From Bradyrhizobium sp. JYMT SZCCT0428 (GTDB lineage: Bacteria; Pseudomonadota; Alphaproteobacteria; Rhizobiales; Xanthobacteraceae), in NCBI RefSeq assembly GCF_018131075.1, contig NZ_JAFCLS010000005.1, positions 186,001 to 250,000 of the forward strand: a DNA stretch of 64,000 nucleotides. The letters run 5' to 3'. Under the pieces are notes generated by a model. That model was given only the letters and a program-made list of their open reading frames with translations. It made no database searches and was not told the origin of the DNA. Below, one piece after another: positions 53,716-63,214 of the stretch; positions within the stretch are counted from its first letter, which is position 1; every line of letters starts with the position of its first letter. Made by a program: the position numbers and the translations under genes.

Positions 53716-54095
53716 GCCTTCGCCTGTTCGAGCCGTCGCACCGCGTCTTGTAGGAACGCGCTCAATGCCTGCTCGTTCAGGGGCTTCATGAGAAAAACGG
53801 CTCCGATGTCTCTTGCCCGCCCTACAATTTCCTGCTGGTGGTTGGCTGAGACTACGGCAAGCGGCGTCGAAGGGTGAAGCGCCAGCAACTCCGCAGCGAG
53901 CTCAAGCCCGTCTCGCCCGGGCATGTTAAAATCCAAAAGGGCAACGTCGAATGCAGTCTGCTTGGCAAGCGAGAGGGCCTCGTCAGCATTGGCCGCCTCT
54001 ATGCGACTCCAGTCCGGGTATAGGGCGTTCAACGCCTTGGCCGCGGACATCCGAGCGAGCTTACTGTCGTCGACTATCAGGAGCTTGTAGGGCAT
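53712..54095 (-). CDS. stand-alone receiver domain (CheY-like)
   Basis: 127 aa. YKLLIVDDSKLARMSAAKAL, phospho-Asp in VALLDFNMPGRDG, conserved AVVSAN and FLMKPL. Followed, with a 4-base overlap, by the CheC-like phosphatase, which probably acts on it. The 56-base gap from the STAS gene upstream holds no feature. Confidence 0.87.
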   Translation of the reverse strand: MPYKLLIVDDSKLARMSAAKALNALYPDWSRIEAANADEALSLAKQTAFDVALLDFNMPGRDGLELAAELLALHPSTPLAVVSANHQQEIVGRARDIGAVFLMKPLNEQALSAFLQDAVRRLEQAKA

Positions 54096-54151
54096 GAATT
54101 CTCCGGCAGAGGACCCGTAGGGTTTCCAAATTAATCAATGGTTTCGCATCT

Positions 54152-54424
54152 TTAGCGTGAAGGCGAAAGGTTAAACTGGGTGCTCCGGCGCTCTAGAGCG
54201 GGGCCGATGAAGCGGTGGAGGAACTCGCCGGCTGGGGGGCCCTGAAGTGGTCGGCCGGAGACTAGAAGAACTTGGACCACGGCGCCGTGGGCGCTCTCGC
54301 AGCCTTGCCAGTCAACCTGGGCTATTGGATTGGCCAGCAGTTGCTGCAAAAGGGTTTCTCCGTCCTCGGCGGGGCAAGCGCCGATGAGCCGGATGGTCTG
54401 CGCGTCGTGCAATACAACGGTCAT
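54152..54424 (-). CDS. STAS-domain-like protein
   Basis: 90 aa, one domain. Pattern TVVLHDAQTIRLIGACPAED, then VDWQGCESAHGAVVQVLLVS, follows the STAS beta-alpha frame (beta-strand, then D-x-x-x-C-x-x-x-x-x-x-x-L). The usual phosphorylatable Ser/Thr (DSAGL) is replaced by ESAHG, so phospho-control, if any, is altered. Overlaps cheA by ATGA. STAS proteins in chemosensory operons are seen in some bacteria but their partners are rarely known. Confidence 0.65.
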   Translation of the reverse strand: MTVVLHDAQTIRLIGACPAEDGETLLQQLLANPIAQVDWQGCESAHGAVVQVLLVSGRPLQGPPAGEFLHRFIGPALERRSTQFNLSPSR

Positions 54425-56625
54425 CTAAACATCTCCTGTACGTCCAGCACGACCAGAACCCGCCCGTCGCCCAGTAGCGTTGTACCTGCGACGCCCCGCA
54501 TGCTACCCAACAGGCCCTCCATGGGCTTAAGCATAACGTCCAAGCGCTCCCCTAACCGGTCGACCTCAATTCCGCCAATCTGCCCGGCCGCCGTCACAAC
54601 GACTATCTTCGCCGGAAGTTCCCTTTGTGGAACGCGGGCGAGGCCAAGTGTCTCTGCGAGATCGAGCAGGGGGATCGTCCGATCGCGCAGGATGAATGCT
54701 CGGCCCGATCCGATCGCGACGATCATGTCGCGATTGACAATTGTGGTTTCCACGACGCTGTCGAGCGGCAGCCCGAATACTTGACCGACCACTTCCACGG
54801 TCATTACTCGCGTCATCATCAGACTGAAAGGTAGAATCAGACTGACAACAGTGCCCTTTCCAGGCTCGCTTTGCAGGGTAACCGATCCGCCCAAACGTTC
54901 CACGGCCGTCCTGACGGAGTCCATGCCGACCCCGCGGCCTGACAAATCTGTCACAGTTTCCGCGGTAGAAAAGCCGGCCGCAAAGATCAGGTCAATTATC
55001 TCGCCGTCGGCCATGGCCGCCAAAGCTTCCTCTGAAGCGACGCCTCGAGCGCTGGCGACCGCGCGCACCCGGTCAACGTCAATCCCGCCACCGTCGTCCT
55101 CGATTTCGATCCGGACATTCTCGGCGACGCGTCGGCCGCGCAGGATCAGCGTCCCCATAGATGGTTTGCCGATCGAAATGCGACGCTCCGATGCCTCGAT
55201 GCCGTGGTCTACTGCATTGCGCAGCACATGGAGCAACGGCTCAAAAAGGGCATCGACGATGGTGGCGTCGGCTTCAGTGTCTTCGCCTTCCGTGATCAGT
55301 CTGACGGTCTTGTTAACGCTGCCGGCGATTTCGCGTACCAACCTCGGAAAACGGCGAAAGACGGTGCGCAACGGAAGAACTCGGATGCGAAGAACGGCCC
55401 CTTGCAGTTCGCTCGCCAATCGATCGAACAGGGCATGTTGATCGCGCAAGATCGATTTAACGGTTGCTAGATCTTCATTGCCCTGCATTCGCTTCGCTGC
55501 GTGTCCTATCGCATTTTTTACAATGATCAACTCACCCGCAAGCTTCACGAGGGCATCGATCCGGTTCATGTCGATCCGCAATGCGCGTGGCGCTACGATC
55601 GGTGCTGGAGAGATGATTGGTTGGGAGTCGGCCTTAGTCTTGCTTTCTAAGGCGCGTTCGATAGCCACAATCAAGGGTTCAACATTTCGCTGTGCTTGTG
55701 CGGCAGAAGTTGCGAGTTCTACCTTGGTAATCGCTTCGTTGCTGCCAAGGTAGTGCAGAGCGTTGACGGCGGTCCGCCCCGCAGAAGAAAGGCGACCTAA
55801 AAGCCCTTCGAAGCCGCTATCACGCAACAGAACTACCTGCGCCTTGAGAACCGATGTTGCTTGCGTGAGATAATCTTCCGCTACTGTGGAAACCGAAGCC
55901 GCCGTTAACTCGCGGATTTCCGCCTTTTCAGCGACAGTCAGGAGTGCGCTTCGAATTTCCGCGGCGGGCGCTTTTGTCAAAGCCAAGATTTCCAGGTCGC
56001 AACGGAACGTATTCATGTTCTCAAGAGAGACCGTTCGATTTGAAAGCGCTAACTCGACGGTCAAAAGTTGGGGCAGGGACGCGATTACTAAAAGCGGATC
56101 GTCTCCTTGAAAGAAGGCGTCCGGATCCGGCAAGTAGCGCACTGCTGAGACTGCCTCCGGGAAATGGCCTCCCGCGGCCCCGCGAAGCCGGTCCAACCAA
56201 TCGTTGTTCGCTGGAAGCGCGACGCCTTTCTCGCCCTCACCGATGTCCATCGAACTGACCAGTCGAGTGATCATATCGTCCGCCTCGATGTCCGCGGCAG
56301 GTGGCATCTCGCCGCTTGCCTGCATGTGATCTAACCATCGCGAGGTGAGATCGAGACACGTCAGACATTCGTCAAGGACCATTGAGGCAACCGGTTCATG
56401 GGATGCGCGAAGCTTCGCCAGAATATCTTCGGCGGCATGCAGCGTTCTTGACATGGCGGCGAACTCGACGATCCCAGCAGCGCCCTTCAGCGTATGAAAA
56501 GCCCGGAACGCACCATCTAACCTTTCGCGATCGCCGGGGTTCTCCTCAAGTGCCATCAGATCGTCGGTTGCTTGGGCGACAAGCTCCCTCGACTCGAGGA
56601 GAAACTGTTCGACGAACTCATTCAT
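54421..56625 (-). CDS. cheA: chemotaxis histidine kinase CheA
   Basis: 734 aa. P1 Hpt with phospho-His in AFHTLKGAAGIVEF near residue 44. A long middle region (about 130-340) with no clear P2 CheY-binding domain. P3 dimerisation (ALVKLAGELIIVKNAIGHAA), P4 HATPase (LHVLRNAVDHGIEASERR, DDGGGIDVDRVR, LSGRGVGMDSVRTAVERL) and P5 CheW-like domain (residues about 595-734, LPLDSVVETTIVNRDMIVAI). Single Hpt and no receiver, so a classical CheA that works with the triple CheW and cytoplasmic receptor. Overlaps cheY by ATGA. Confidence 0.93.
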   Translation of the reverse strand: MNEFVEQFLLESRELVAQATDDLMALEENPGDRERLDGAFRAFHTLKGAAGIVEFAAMSRTLHAAEDILAKLRASHEPVASMVLDECLTCLDLTSRWLDHMQASGEMPPAADIEADDMITRLVSSMDIGEGEKGVALPANNDWLDRLRGAAGGHFPEAVSAVRYLPDPDAFFQGDDPLLVIASLPQLLTVELALSNRTVSLENMNTFRCDLEILALTKAPAAEIRSALLTVAEKAEIRELTAASVSTVAEDYLTQATSVLKAQVVLLRDSGFEGLLGRLSSAGRTAVNALHYLGSNEAITKVELATSAAQAQRNVEPLIVAIERALESKTKADSQPIISPAPIVAPRALRIDMNRIDALVKLAGELIIVKNAIGHAAKRMQGNEDLATVKSILRDQHALFDRLASELQGAVLRIRVLPLRTVFRRFPRLVREIAGSVNKTVRLITEGEDTEADATIVDALFEPLLHVLRNAVDHGIEASERRISIGKPSMGTLILRGRRVAENVRIEIEDDGGGIDVDRVRAVASARGVASEEALAAMADGEIIDLIFAAGFSTAETVTDLSGRGVGMDSVRTAVERLGGSVTLQSEPGKGTVVSLILPFSLMMTRVMTVEVVGQVFGLPLDSVVETTIVNRDMIVAIGSGRAFILRDRTIPLLDLAETLGLARVPQRELPAKIVVVTAAGQIGGIEVDRLGERLDVMLKPMEGLLGSMRGVAGTTLLGDGRVLVVLDVQEMFR

Positions 56626-57011
56626 CGCGCCGCCCCGCAGAAAATGGCAGCGTATTCGGCGAGCGTCTCCTGCTTGATAGGCTTCACAAGGTAATAATTG
56701 GCGCCGGCGCGTCGGGCTGCTGCCATGTCCTGCATTCCGGATTCCGTGCTGGTCACCAGGACCGGAATGCCTGATATCGGAAGTTCCTTCGATCGCAACG
56801 TATGCAGGAATGTGATGCCGTCCATCTGCGGCATGTTGACATCGACGATAGCCAAGTCGAACGCTTGCAAAAGCACCTTCTCTAGACCCTCCAACCCGTT
56901 TAACGCTTCTTCGACAACGAATCCGCGGGCCTCCAGGGCCGAGCGGTAGTACGTCCTGACGAGTGCGGCATCGTCGATGACAAGGACCCGTTTTTTGGAA
57001 TAATCGCTCAC
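56622..57011 (-). CDS. cheY: CheY-like response regulator
   Basis: 129 aa. GTG 57011 is chosen: it overlaps the cheR stop (GTGA) with GGAG eight bases upstream; the frame extends to 57062 inside cheR. KRVLVIDDAALVRTYYRSAL, phospho-Asp in LAIVDVNMPQMDGITFL, TSTESG and YLVKPI. Direct neighbour of CheA and so its prime phosphate acceptor. Confidence 0.85.
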   Translation of the reverse strand: MSDYSKKRVLVIDDAALVRTYYRSALEARGFVVEEALNGLEGLEKVLLQAFDLAIVDVNMPQMDGITFLHTLRSKELPISGIPVLVTSTESGMQDMAAARRAGANYYLVKPIKQETLAEYAAIFCGAAR

Positions 57012-57856
57012 GCGCGCAACTCCTGTGGTCTGCGGTAAACGATCGCTCCCGAGTACCGACAAACCTCGAAAAGGGGCGAGATGCGGCTCATAGATTCAGT
57101 ATGTCCCAGGCAAATGAAGCCACCCGGCAATAAATTATCGTAGAGATTTTCTGCTGCAATGCGGCGAGATTCATCGTCGAAGTAGATTAGAACGTTCCTG
57201 CAGAAGATCACGTCGAATCGGCCCTGCGGTCTAGTTTCTTTGGTCTCGATCAGATTCACCCGAGAAAAGCGAACCGATTGGCGGAGATCTTCCAGGATCT
57301 GCCACCGCTCGTCGTCCAACCCATGAAAGTAGCGCTCGATCAATTCCGGCGACAATCTCATGAGAGCCCGCTTGCCGAATATGCCCTCGGCCGCCGCTTC
57401 AAGTACACGGGTATCGATGTCTGAACCGACGATCTCGATGTCGTATGCGTCAACGTCCTTCCAGTTTTCCAGCAACCAAATTGCGATGGAGTAGGGCTCT
57501 TCTCCCGTCGAGCAAGGGACCGACCAGATCCGGATAGTGTCGCCCGGCCGTTTAGCCGTGACACGTTCCTTCAGGAGATCGGAACTCAGACATGCGAGTT
57601 GGTGGTCTTCGCGATAAAAGTACGTTTCGTTGACTGTGAAGGCGTTAATGAGGTGTTCGACCTCGTTGCGCGTTTCACTGCGGAGATATGCGAAATATCC
57701 AGCAAACGATCGGCTTGAGGTCGCAACTATCCGTTCTATAATACGACGCTCCACATAGTAGCGCTTCGTCTCTGTAAAGACCATGCCGGTCCGCCGATAA
57801 AGAAAGTCGGCAAGTCGTTTGAATTCGTCTTCGGTTATCTGCTGCGTATCATCCAT
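57008..57856 (-). CDS. cheR: chemoreceptor methyltransferase CheR
   Basis: 282 aa. N-terminal helical domain (about 1-75), then the SAM-dependent methyltransferase: SVPCSTGEEPYSIAIWLL (SAM site), EIVGSDIDTRVLEAA, VIFCRNVLIYFDDESR and GGFICLGHTESM. Lacks a C-terminal pentapeptide-binding tail extension. Adds methyl groups to receptor Glu residues, balanced by CheB. Starts 3 bases after the HEAT protein. Confidence 0.93.
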   Translation of the reverse strand: MDDTQQITEDEFKRLADFLYRRTGMVFTETKRYYVERRIIERIVATSSRSFAGYFAYLRSETRNEVEHLINAFTVNETYFYREDHQLACLSSDLLKERVTAKRPGDTIRIWSVPCSTGEEPYSIAIWLLENWKDVDAYDIEIVGSDIDTRVLEAAAEGIFGKRALMRLSPELIERYFHGLDDERWQILEDLRQSVRFSRVNLIETKETRPQGRFDVIFCRNVLIYFDDESRRIAAENLYDNLLPGGFICLGHTESMSRISPLFEVCRYSGAIVYRRPQELRA

Positions 57857-57859
57857 CGG

Positions 57860-58471
57860 TCAGCGCGATCCGATGCGATCGCGAGCAGTTTTGATGGCAA
57901 AGGCAAGAAACGGTTCTTCTGGAAAGCGGGTGGCGCACTGCCCCAGAACCTTCAAGCTTGCGGCAGTACCTGTCTCTGCCAAGACTTCGATGGCTGCGGC
58001 ACACACGTTCGGGTTTAATTCGCGTTCGATAAGTTCTTCCAACAATCGGCTCGCATCATCGGCAGGGAGCACACGCGCAATTTCGCATGCTAACAGACGG
58101 ACGTCCGCGTCGGCATCCTTCAGCAGTCCGGGAAGATGCACTGCTGCTGCCCCCGGCATGGCCCGCAACGCATCGAGTGCTGCGGTACGCTGGGCGGCGT
58201 CGTCCGAACGTAAATATGGAATGATGACAGCGGCGCTTTCTGATGAGCCCATCTTGGCAAGCGCCGTGAATATGGCCTCGCGGACTCGCGCTATGCGCTC
58301 CTTGGATAATGCTGTGGTCAACAACGGGAGCGCTTCGGGAAGCAGGGTGGTCCTCCGTGCTGCGGTCCAACGTTCGTCATCGGATCCCTCGATAAGCATC
58401 TCGGCGATATTCCGATCATCTGGCGCAGGCGTCTCCGGGGGAGATGCGGGTTTCCTTATGAGCGGCATCAA
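57860..58471 (-). CDS. HEAT-repeat protein in chemosensory operon
   Basis: 203 aa. Several degenerate HEAT/PBS-lyase-like repeats (AIFTALAKMGSSESAAVIIP; AALDALRAMPGAAAVHLPGL; ARLLEEL and VLAETGTAASLKVLG), about 30 residues each, after a 30-aa leader. No enzyme motif. Expected scaffold or protein-protein adaptor. Start overlaps cheB by ATGA. Similar HEAT proteins occur in some non-flagellar chemosensory gene sets; its partner here is not known. Confidence 0.75.
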   Translation of the reverse strand: MMPLIRKPASPPETPAPDDRNIAEMLIEGSDDERWTAARRTTLLPEALPLLTTALSKERIARVREAIFTALAKMGSSESAAVIIPYLRSDDAAQRTAALDALRAMPGAAAVHLPGLLKDADADVRLLACEIARVLPADDASRLLEELIERELNPNVCAAAIEVLAETGTAASLKVLGQCATRFPEEPFLAFAIKTARDRIGSR

Positions 58472-59532
58472 CTCACCAATTTTTTCAACAGTGCTGCAAT
58501 CCTGTAGAGGGGCTCAACAAAATCGGCGGCATTGGCCTTGACGAGTTCTCCGGGCATACCCCAGACGACCGCAGTTTCCTCGGCTTCTGCTATGGTCCGG
58601 CCGCCGCCTGCATGGATCAGCGCCATGGCCTCCGCTCCGTCGTTTCCCATGCCCGTCATGAGTATGCCAATCAACTGGCTCGGAGCCATATGGTTCAGCG
58701 CGCTGCGGACCAAGCGGTCAGTGCTGGGGTGCCACGGGTAGTCAGCCTGGGCCGGGGCGGCCATGGCGACGAGACCTGCTCCTCGCCTTGAGACAATGAT
58801 GTCGGCGTCGCCACGGCCGATGTAGACATTCCCCTGCACGAGCGCCGTTGGATCCCGGACTTCCTGCACGCCAAGTCGGCTAATCCCGTCCAGGCGGCGA
58901 GCCAGGGGCCCCGTGAACGTGGCCGGCATGTGCTGGGCAACCACGATGGGCCAAGGGAATGAGGCGGGAAGGCCGTCCAGTAGCGCTTCCAGAGCCGGTG
59001 GACCACCGGTTGATGTCCCGACCAGGACGAGTCCTTCTCCTTTTGGAACGTGCTTGGCTTTTCTGACGGATGAGCGTGTCCTGGTACCTTCCCCCATGCG
59101 GAAGCGAACCCTCTCGCGCAATCGCAAACTGGTTCTCAACCTGGCGCCAGCCGCAGCCCGCACCTTCTCAATCAGCGGACGGGCGAGGTCGTCGAACCGG
59201 AGCGATACCGCCCCTGTGGGCTTTGCCACGAAGTCGACCGCACCCAAACGTAATGCTTCGAGCGTGGCGTCCGCGCCCGCTGCCGTCATCGACGATACCA
59301 TAACCACCGGGCAGGGGGTCTCGATCATTATCCTGTCGAGGCAAGCAAGCCCGTCCATTTCCGGCATATGAACGTCGAGGGTAATGACGTCCGGCCGAGA
59401 AGTAGCTATCGCAGCGAGTGCTTCTCGTCCGTTGCGGGCGAACCGAACCTGGAAATCAGCCTGCGTCGAAAATGCCTGGCCGATCAACTTCCGCACGAGC
59501 GCGGAGTCGTCGACAACGAGTATTTTGATCAC
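58468..59532 (-). CDS. cheB: chemoreceptor methylesterase CheB
   Basis: 354 aa. Receiver ([20 protein letters not shown]; phospho-Asp in VITLDVHMPEMDGL; VAKPTG), linker, then esterase with catalytic Ser in VGTSTGGPPALEALL, His in AQHMPATFTG and Asp in GMGNDGAEAM. Demethylates/deamidates receptor Glu/Gln and feeds adaptation. Overlaps both neighbours by ATGA. Length typical. Confidence 0.94.
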   Translation of the reverse strand: MIKILVVDDSALVRKLIGQAFSTQADFQVRFARNGREALAAIATSRPDVITLDVHMPEMDGLACLDRIMIETPCPVVMVSSMTAAGADATLEALRLGAVDFVAKPTGAVSLRFDDLARPLIEKVRAAAGARLRTSLRLRERVRFRMGEGTRTRSSVRKAKHVPKGEGLVLVGTSTGGPPALEALLDGLPASFPWPIVVAQHMPATFTGPLARRLDGISRLGVQEVRDPTALVQGNVYIGRGDADIIVSRRGAGLVAMAAPAQADYPWHPSTDRLVRSALNHMAPSQLIGILMTGMGNDGAEAMALIHAGGGRTIAEAEETAVVWGMPGELVKANAADFVEPLYRIAALLKKLVS

Positions 59533-61055
59533 GGTTTAGTCTGCCGGAACTCTCGACTGCGTGGCTGCTTGTTGAACGTGTCCAGCAGACCTCTTTCTGT
59601 CCGGGTCAGCAATTCGGATGGATCCAGCAGCAGAATGATCCTGCCAGACGCCTCAAGATTAATTACTGAGTGCACGATGCCAAGCGCGTCTCCGGTTAAA
59701 TCCGGAGATGGCTTGATCTTATCCGGCGAGCAACGCAGAACCTCTGACACGCTATCCACGATCAGGCCGGCGCGATGCTGCTCGGTACGAAGCACCACAA
59801 GCCGCCTGTTCGCGTTAACGGTCGTCGCCTGCATGTCAAAACGGCGGCGCTGGTCCACGACAGGAAGGACTTCGCCTCGAAGGTTGACGACGCCTTCAAG
59901 AAATTTCGGAGTCTTTGGCAGGCGCGTAATTTGATCTGGCACCCGCGCGACTTCTTCGACCGCATCGATTGGCAGCGCGAAATCGTTGTCGTCTAGCTGG
60001 AAAATCAAGAACCGCAGTTCCTTTGCATCCGACGCGTCACGAGTTTCATCTGTCGGCTTCATGGTTGTCTCGTCTTGCGCGAGTTTCTGCATGATTTCTT
60101 CCCGAAGTAAGCGTTCCGGCACCAGGATCGAAACGAGTTTGCCTTGTCCAGCCCGATAGATTTCCTTGATCTGCGCTTCACCGCCGGCGCGGGCTGCAAG
60201 CACTGGCGGGGCCGGATCGACGCGGTCAGGATCGACCGAAAGGACGGCCCGGGTACGGTCTGCGACGAACCCGATTAATACATCGCCGATTGTGACGACG
60301 AGCACCTTCTCAAGCGAAAGGATCGCCGATGGCAATCCGAGGAGACGTCGTAGCGAAAGCAATGGCAATAGCCCGCCTCGATAAGGCATGACGCCGCGTA
60401 CCGCATCGTCGCTTCCCGGAACGAATGTCAGGTTTTTTGGAGCGGGAACGATTTCTCTGACCACTTCAAGCTGAAGAGCATAGTCCTGACCAGCGACCTC
60501 GAACGTCACCAGGCGCTGACGAGTCATTTCGACCGCAGCATCCTTTGCGGTAGTTGTCGCGCCAGCAGTGGTGGGGAGCGATTGCTGTTTTGGTGCGGTC
60601 TGCGCGAAGCCCCGGCGCAGCAGTTCCGGGATATCTAGAATCTTGGTAACGTGAGAACCGCTATCGAATACGCCTCGCAGATGCTCGCCGCCTTCGGAGG
60701 CAATGTCGGCCTCCGCCGTCTTAACCTTCTCAGGTGCAATGCGGACCAAGCTGGAGACTTCGTCCACCACTAAAGCAACTGGCGAGGCGCCTTCGAGGAC
60801 AATAAGACGCGAAGCATGGGTCGCAGCTACATCCGCACGGCCCAGAAGGGCGCGGACGCTTGCGACCGGCAGGACCGCCCCTCGCAGGTTGGCAAGGCCC
60901 ATCAGACTTGGCGGCGCCTGCGGAACTCGGGCGATCGGCGGCAGCCGCGCGACTTCCGACACGGTTTCGGCCGGCAAGGCATAGAAGTGCCCTTCGCTCC
61001 TGAATGTCAGAAAACGCTCGTCGGTCAACTCTATCGTCTTGGCTATCTCAGCCAT
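59529..61055 (-). CDS. cheW: CheW with three tandem CheW domains
   Basis: 508 aa, about three times usual CheW (about 155 aa). Domain 1 residues 11-155 ([40 protein letters not shown]), domain 2 about 178-330 ([40 protein letters not shown]), domain 3 about 345-495 ([40 protein letters not shown]). Each has the NLRG- or YRGG-type receptor/kinase contact. It can link several receptors or CheA molecules into one array unit. Overlaps the receptor gene by 8 bases. Confidence 0.9.
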   Translation of the reverse strand: MAEIAKTIELTDERFLTFRSEGHFYALPAETVSEVARLPPIARVPQAPPSLMGLANLRGAVLPVASVRALLGRADVAATHASRLIVLEGASPVALVVDEVSSLVRIAPEKVKTAEADIASEGGEHLRGVFDSGSHVTKILDIPELLRRGFAQTAPKQQSLPTTAGATTTAKDAAVEMTRQRLVTFEVAGQDYALQLEVVREIVPAPKNLTFVPGSDDAVRGVMPYRGGLLPLLSLRRLLGLPSAILSLEKVLVVTIGDVLIGFVADRTRAVLSVDPDRVDPAPPVLAARAGGEAQIKEIYRAGQGKLVSILVPERLLREEIMQKLAQDETTMKPTDETRDASDAKELRFLIFQLDDNDFALPIDAVEEVARVPDQITRLPKTPKFLEGVVNLRGEVLPVVDQRRRFDMQATTVNANRRLVVLRTEQHRAGLIVDSVSEVLRCSPDKIKPSPDLTGDALGIVHSVINLEASGRIILLLDPSELLTRTERGLLDTFNKQPRSREFRQTKP

Positions 61056-63030
61056 TTTGCTTCTTCAATTCGTCCGAAAGGGACGCAATCTCTTCAATGG
61101 CGGCCGCAAGGTCGTCCGCGCCCTGGGCCTGTTCTGCGGATGCCGTGGCGGCTTGACGCGAGGCCGCACTCGCTTCTTCTGCAGCCGCAGCTATTTGACG
61201 GGCCGCAGCAGCAGTCTCTCCGGCAGCGGCAAGTATTGCATCAGCTCCCTGCTGGATAGCCTTGTTGGCACTTCCTAGCGCGGCGAACTCGCCGGTGATG
61301 CTTTCGAGTGTCTTGATGACAGCTCGGTTATTTTGAACCTCCATCTCTCCCGCGGAGATGATTTGTTCCAGGTCGCGGCGCAAAAGTGCGATCTGGTCGA
61401 GAATTCCGCGCACCGTATCTTTGACACGCTCGACGCTATCTGACGCTTCGCGCGCGAGCGCCCGTATGTCATTTGATACTAGTGCAAACCCCCGGCCGGC
61501 ATCGCCCGCACGCGCCGCTTCTACTGCCCCGCTCACCGCAAGCATGTTGGTTTGAATGTTGACCAGCGTGATTGCGTCGACAATCTTTTCGATCTTTCGA
61601 CCAATGACTTCCAGAGAGATGATCGTTTCAAGGCTCTCCCGGGTATTGTCGAGAGCTCCCGCGACTCCCTCGATCAGGAGTTCGACTGCCTTGCGGCCAT
61701 CAGCGAGTGATTTTCCCATTACCGAAACACGATCAGTGGCGAGTCGTCCCTTCTCCTGGGCGAGACGCGCACTTTTCTCAATTTGGGCGAGAGCTGCCGA
61801 AGTTTGTTGTGCGGCAGCGGACTGCTGTTGAGATCCGCGATTTATTTGCTCCACCGCAGTCGAGATCTGACTGGCAGCGCTGGAAAGTTCCTGAATGGTC
61901 GCCGACAATTCTTCGGCCGTGCTCGCGATCTGCTCGGGCGCCGAGTCTCCTGCTGACCCGCTACGAAGTTTTTCCGACAGGGAAGCGAGCGACTGGGCGG
62001 CTACCTGACCTTGATCGAGGGACTGAGCTTGCTGTCGGACAGCCGACTGGGCCTCGCTGGCTGCGGAAGCTTGCTCCTCAGCAGCTCCAGCTACAAGCTC
62101 TGCGCCTTTTTGTGCCTCCTGGATGGCGCGCTCGGCTTCCATCGCTGCCGTAAGCGTATCTTGGCTCCCCTTGGCGAGTTCAACCATGCTTTCCCGCAGG
62201 CCGCTCAGCGTTTCGATAACGGATCGACCCGCTTTGGCCTGTTCAACCGCCACTTCGGCCGCCGCCTTGACTGCCAAGGCTGACTGCCGAACATTTGTCT
62301 GGATCTCCTCCGCAAACCCCTGCACTTGAACCGCGCTCTTGTCCGAGACGTCGGCGAGAGCTCGCACTTCCTCGGCGACGACCGCAAAACCGCGCCCATG
62401 GTCTCCTGCGCGTGCGGCTTCGATGGCTGCGTTCAACGCCAGTAGGTTCGTTTGATCGGAAATCCGGCTAACGGCGCCGGTGATTTCGCTCACATCCTTC
62501 GCCCTACGTTCAAGTTCGCTTATAATGACTCCAGAGGAGACCTGTCGTTCCGAGTTTCGTTCAATAGACTGGATTGACGCACCAATCAGGGCAGCGGACT
62601 CAGTAAGCAGTATCTGTGCGGATTCGGTCCGGCTTCGTGAATTATTAGCCTCCCCGCGGGCGGTTGCCAGGTTGGCGGTAACTTGCTTGATGGCCGTCAA
62701 CTGTTCCTGTGACGCTCCCGCTGCCTCATCGGCGCCAGCCGCGATCTGCTCCATGGATCGCCGAAGCTCTTCCGCTGCCGCGGAAGCCTGCGCCAGTCCG
62801 CTGGCCAATTCTTCTGTAGCCGCTGCTACCCTTTCCGAGATCTTGTCCTTTCCTAGCGTCTTCCCGGAGTTGCGGTTTCGGGACGCCGGTGGCGCTGCAA
62901 CAACGGCAGATTGGTTAGCCTCAGCCAAACGACGTGTTTTGGACGCGGAACCCGCAATTTTCGAAGTTTTTACAAGGGTCATATGGCTCTCGGATTGGGT
63001 GGGCTCAGCTATCACTGAAGCATAGGCCAT
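61048..63030 (-). CDS. soluble methyl-accepting chemotaxis protein with two signalling hairpin tips
   Basis: 660 aa. ATG 63030 (GGGGGAAAT upstream) is chosen over the frame extension to 63240, which crosses the divergent uvrA start. No TM segment or named sensor domain; a short N-terminal part ([20 protein letters not shown]) then long helical coiled coil. Hairpin tip 1 is canonical ([34 protein letters not shown]). A second, less usual tip comes about 300 residues later ([35 protein letters not shown]). The Ala/Glu/Gln-rich stretches between are typical of methylation helices. First gene of the operon; the ligand is unknown. Confidence 0.9.
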   Translation of the reverse strand: MAYASVIAEPTQSESHMTLVKTSKIAGSASKTRRLAEANQSAVVAAPPASRNRNSGKTLGKDKISERVAAATEELASGLAQASAAAEELRRSMEQIAAGADEAAGASQEQLTAIKQVTANLATARGEANNSRSRTESAQILLTESAALIGASIQSIERNSERQVSSGVIISELERRAKDVSEITGAVSRISDQTNLLALNAAIEAARAGDHGRGFAVVAEEVRALADVSDKSAVQVQGFAEEIQTNVRQSALAVKAAAEVAVEQAKAGRSVIETLSGLRESMVELAKGSQDTLTAAMEAERAIQEAQKGAELVAGAAEEQASAASEAQSAVRQQAQSLDQGQVAAQSLASLSEKLRSGSAGDSAPEQIASTAEELSATIQELSSAASQISTAVEQINRGSQQQSAAAQQTSAALAQIEKSARLAQEKGRLATDRVSVMGKSLADGRKAVELLIEGVAGALDNTRESLETIISLEVIGRKIEKIVDAITLVNIQTNMLAVSGAVEAARAGDAGRGFALVSNDIRALAREASDSVERVKDTVRGILDQIALLRRDLEQIISAGEMEVQNNRAVIKTLESITGEFAALGSANKAIQQGADAILAAAGETAAAARQIAAAAEEASAASRQAATASAEQAQGADDLAAAIEEIASLSDELKKQNG

Positions 63031-63214
63031 ATTTCCCCCGACGTGGATATCGCTAATCGTGGGACTCTGCGATCCATCCAGGCCTGCCTGCAGCGCGAGA
63101 CCCCTTAAGGTCGTCAGACCCGACCTTGTATGGAACCCGCGCCCGTGCCGAACGGTTTCCCCTTGGCTCTTGGACGTAGCGGAATGCTGTCCTTGATTGA
63201 GCGAAGGGACAAAA

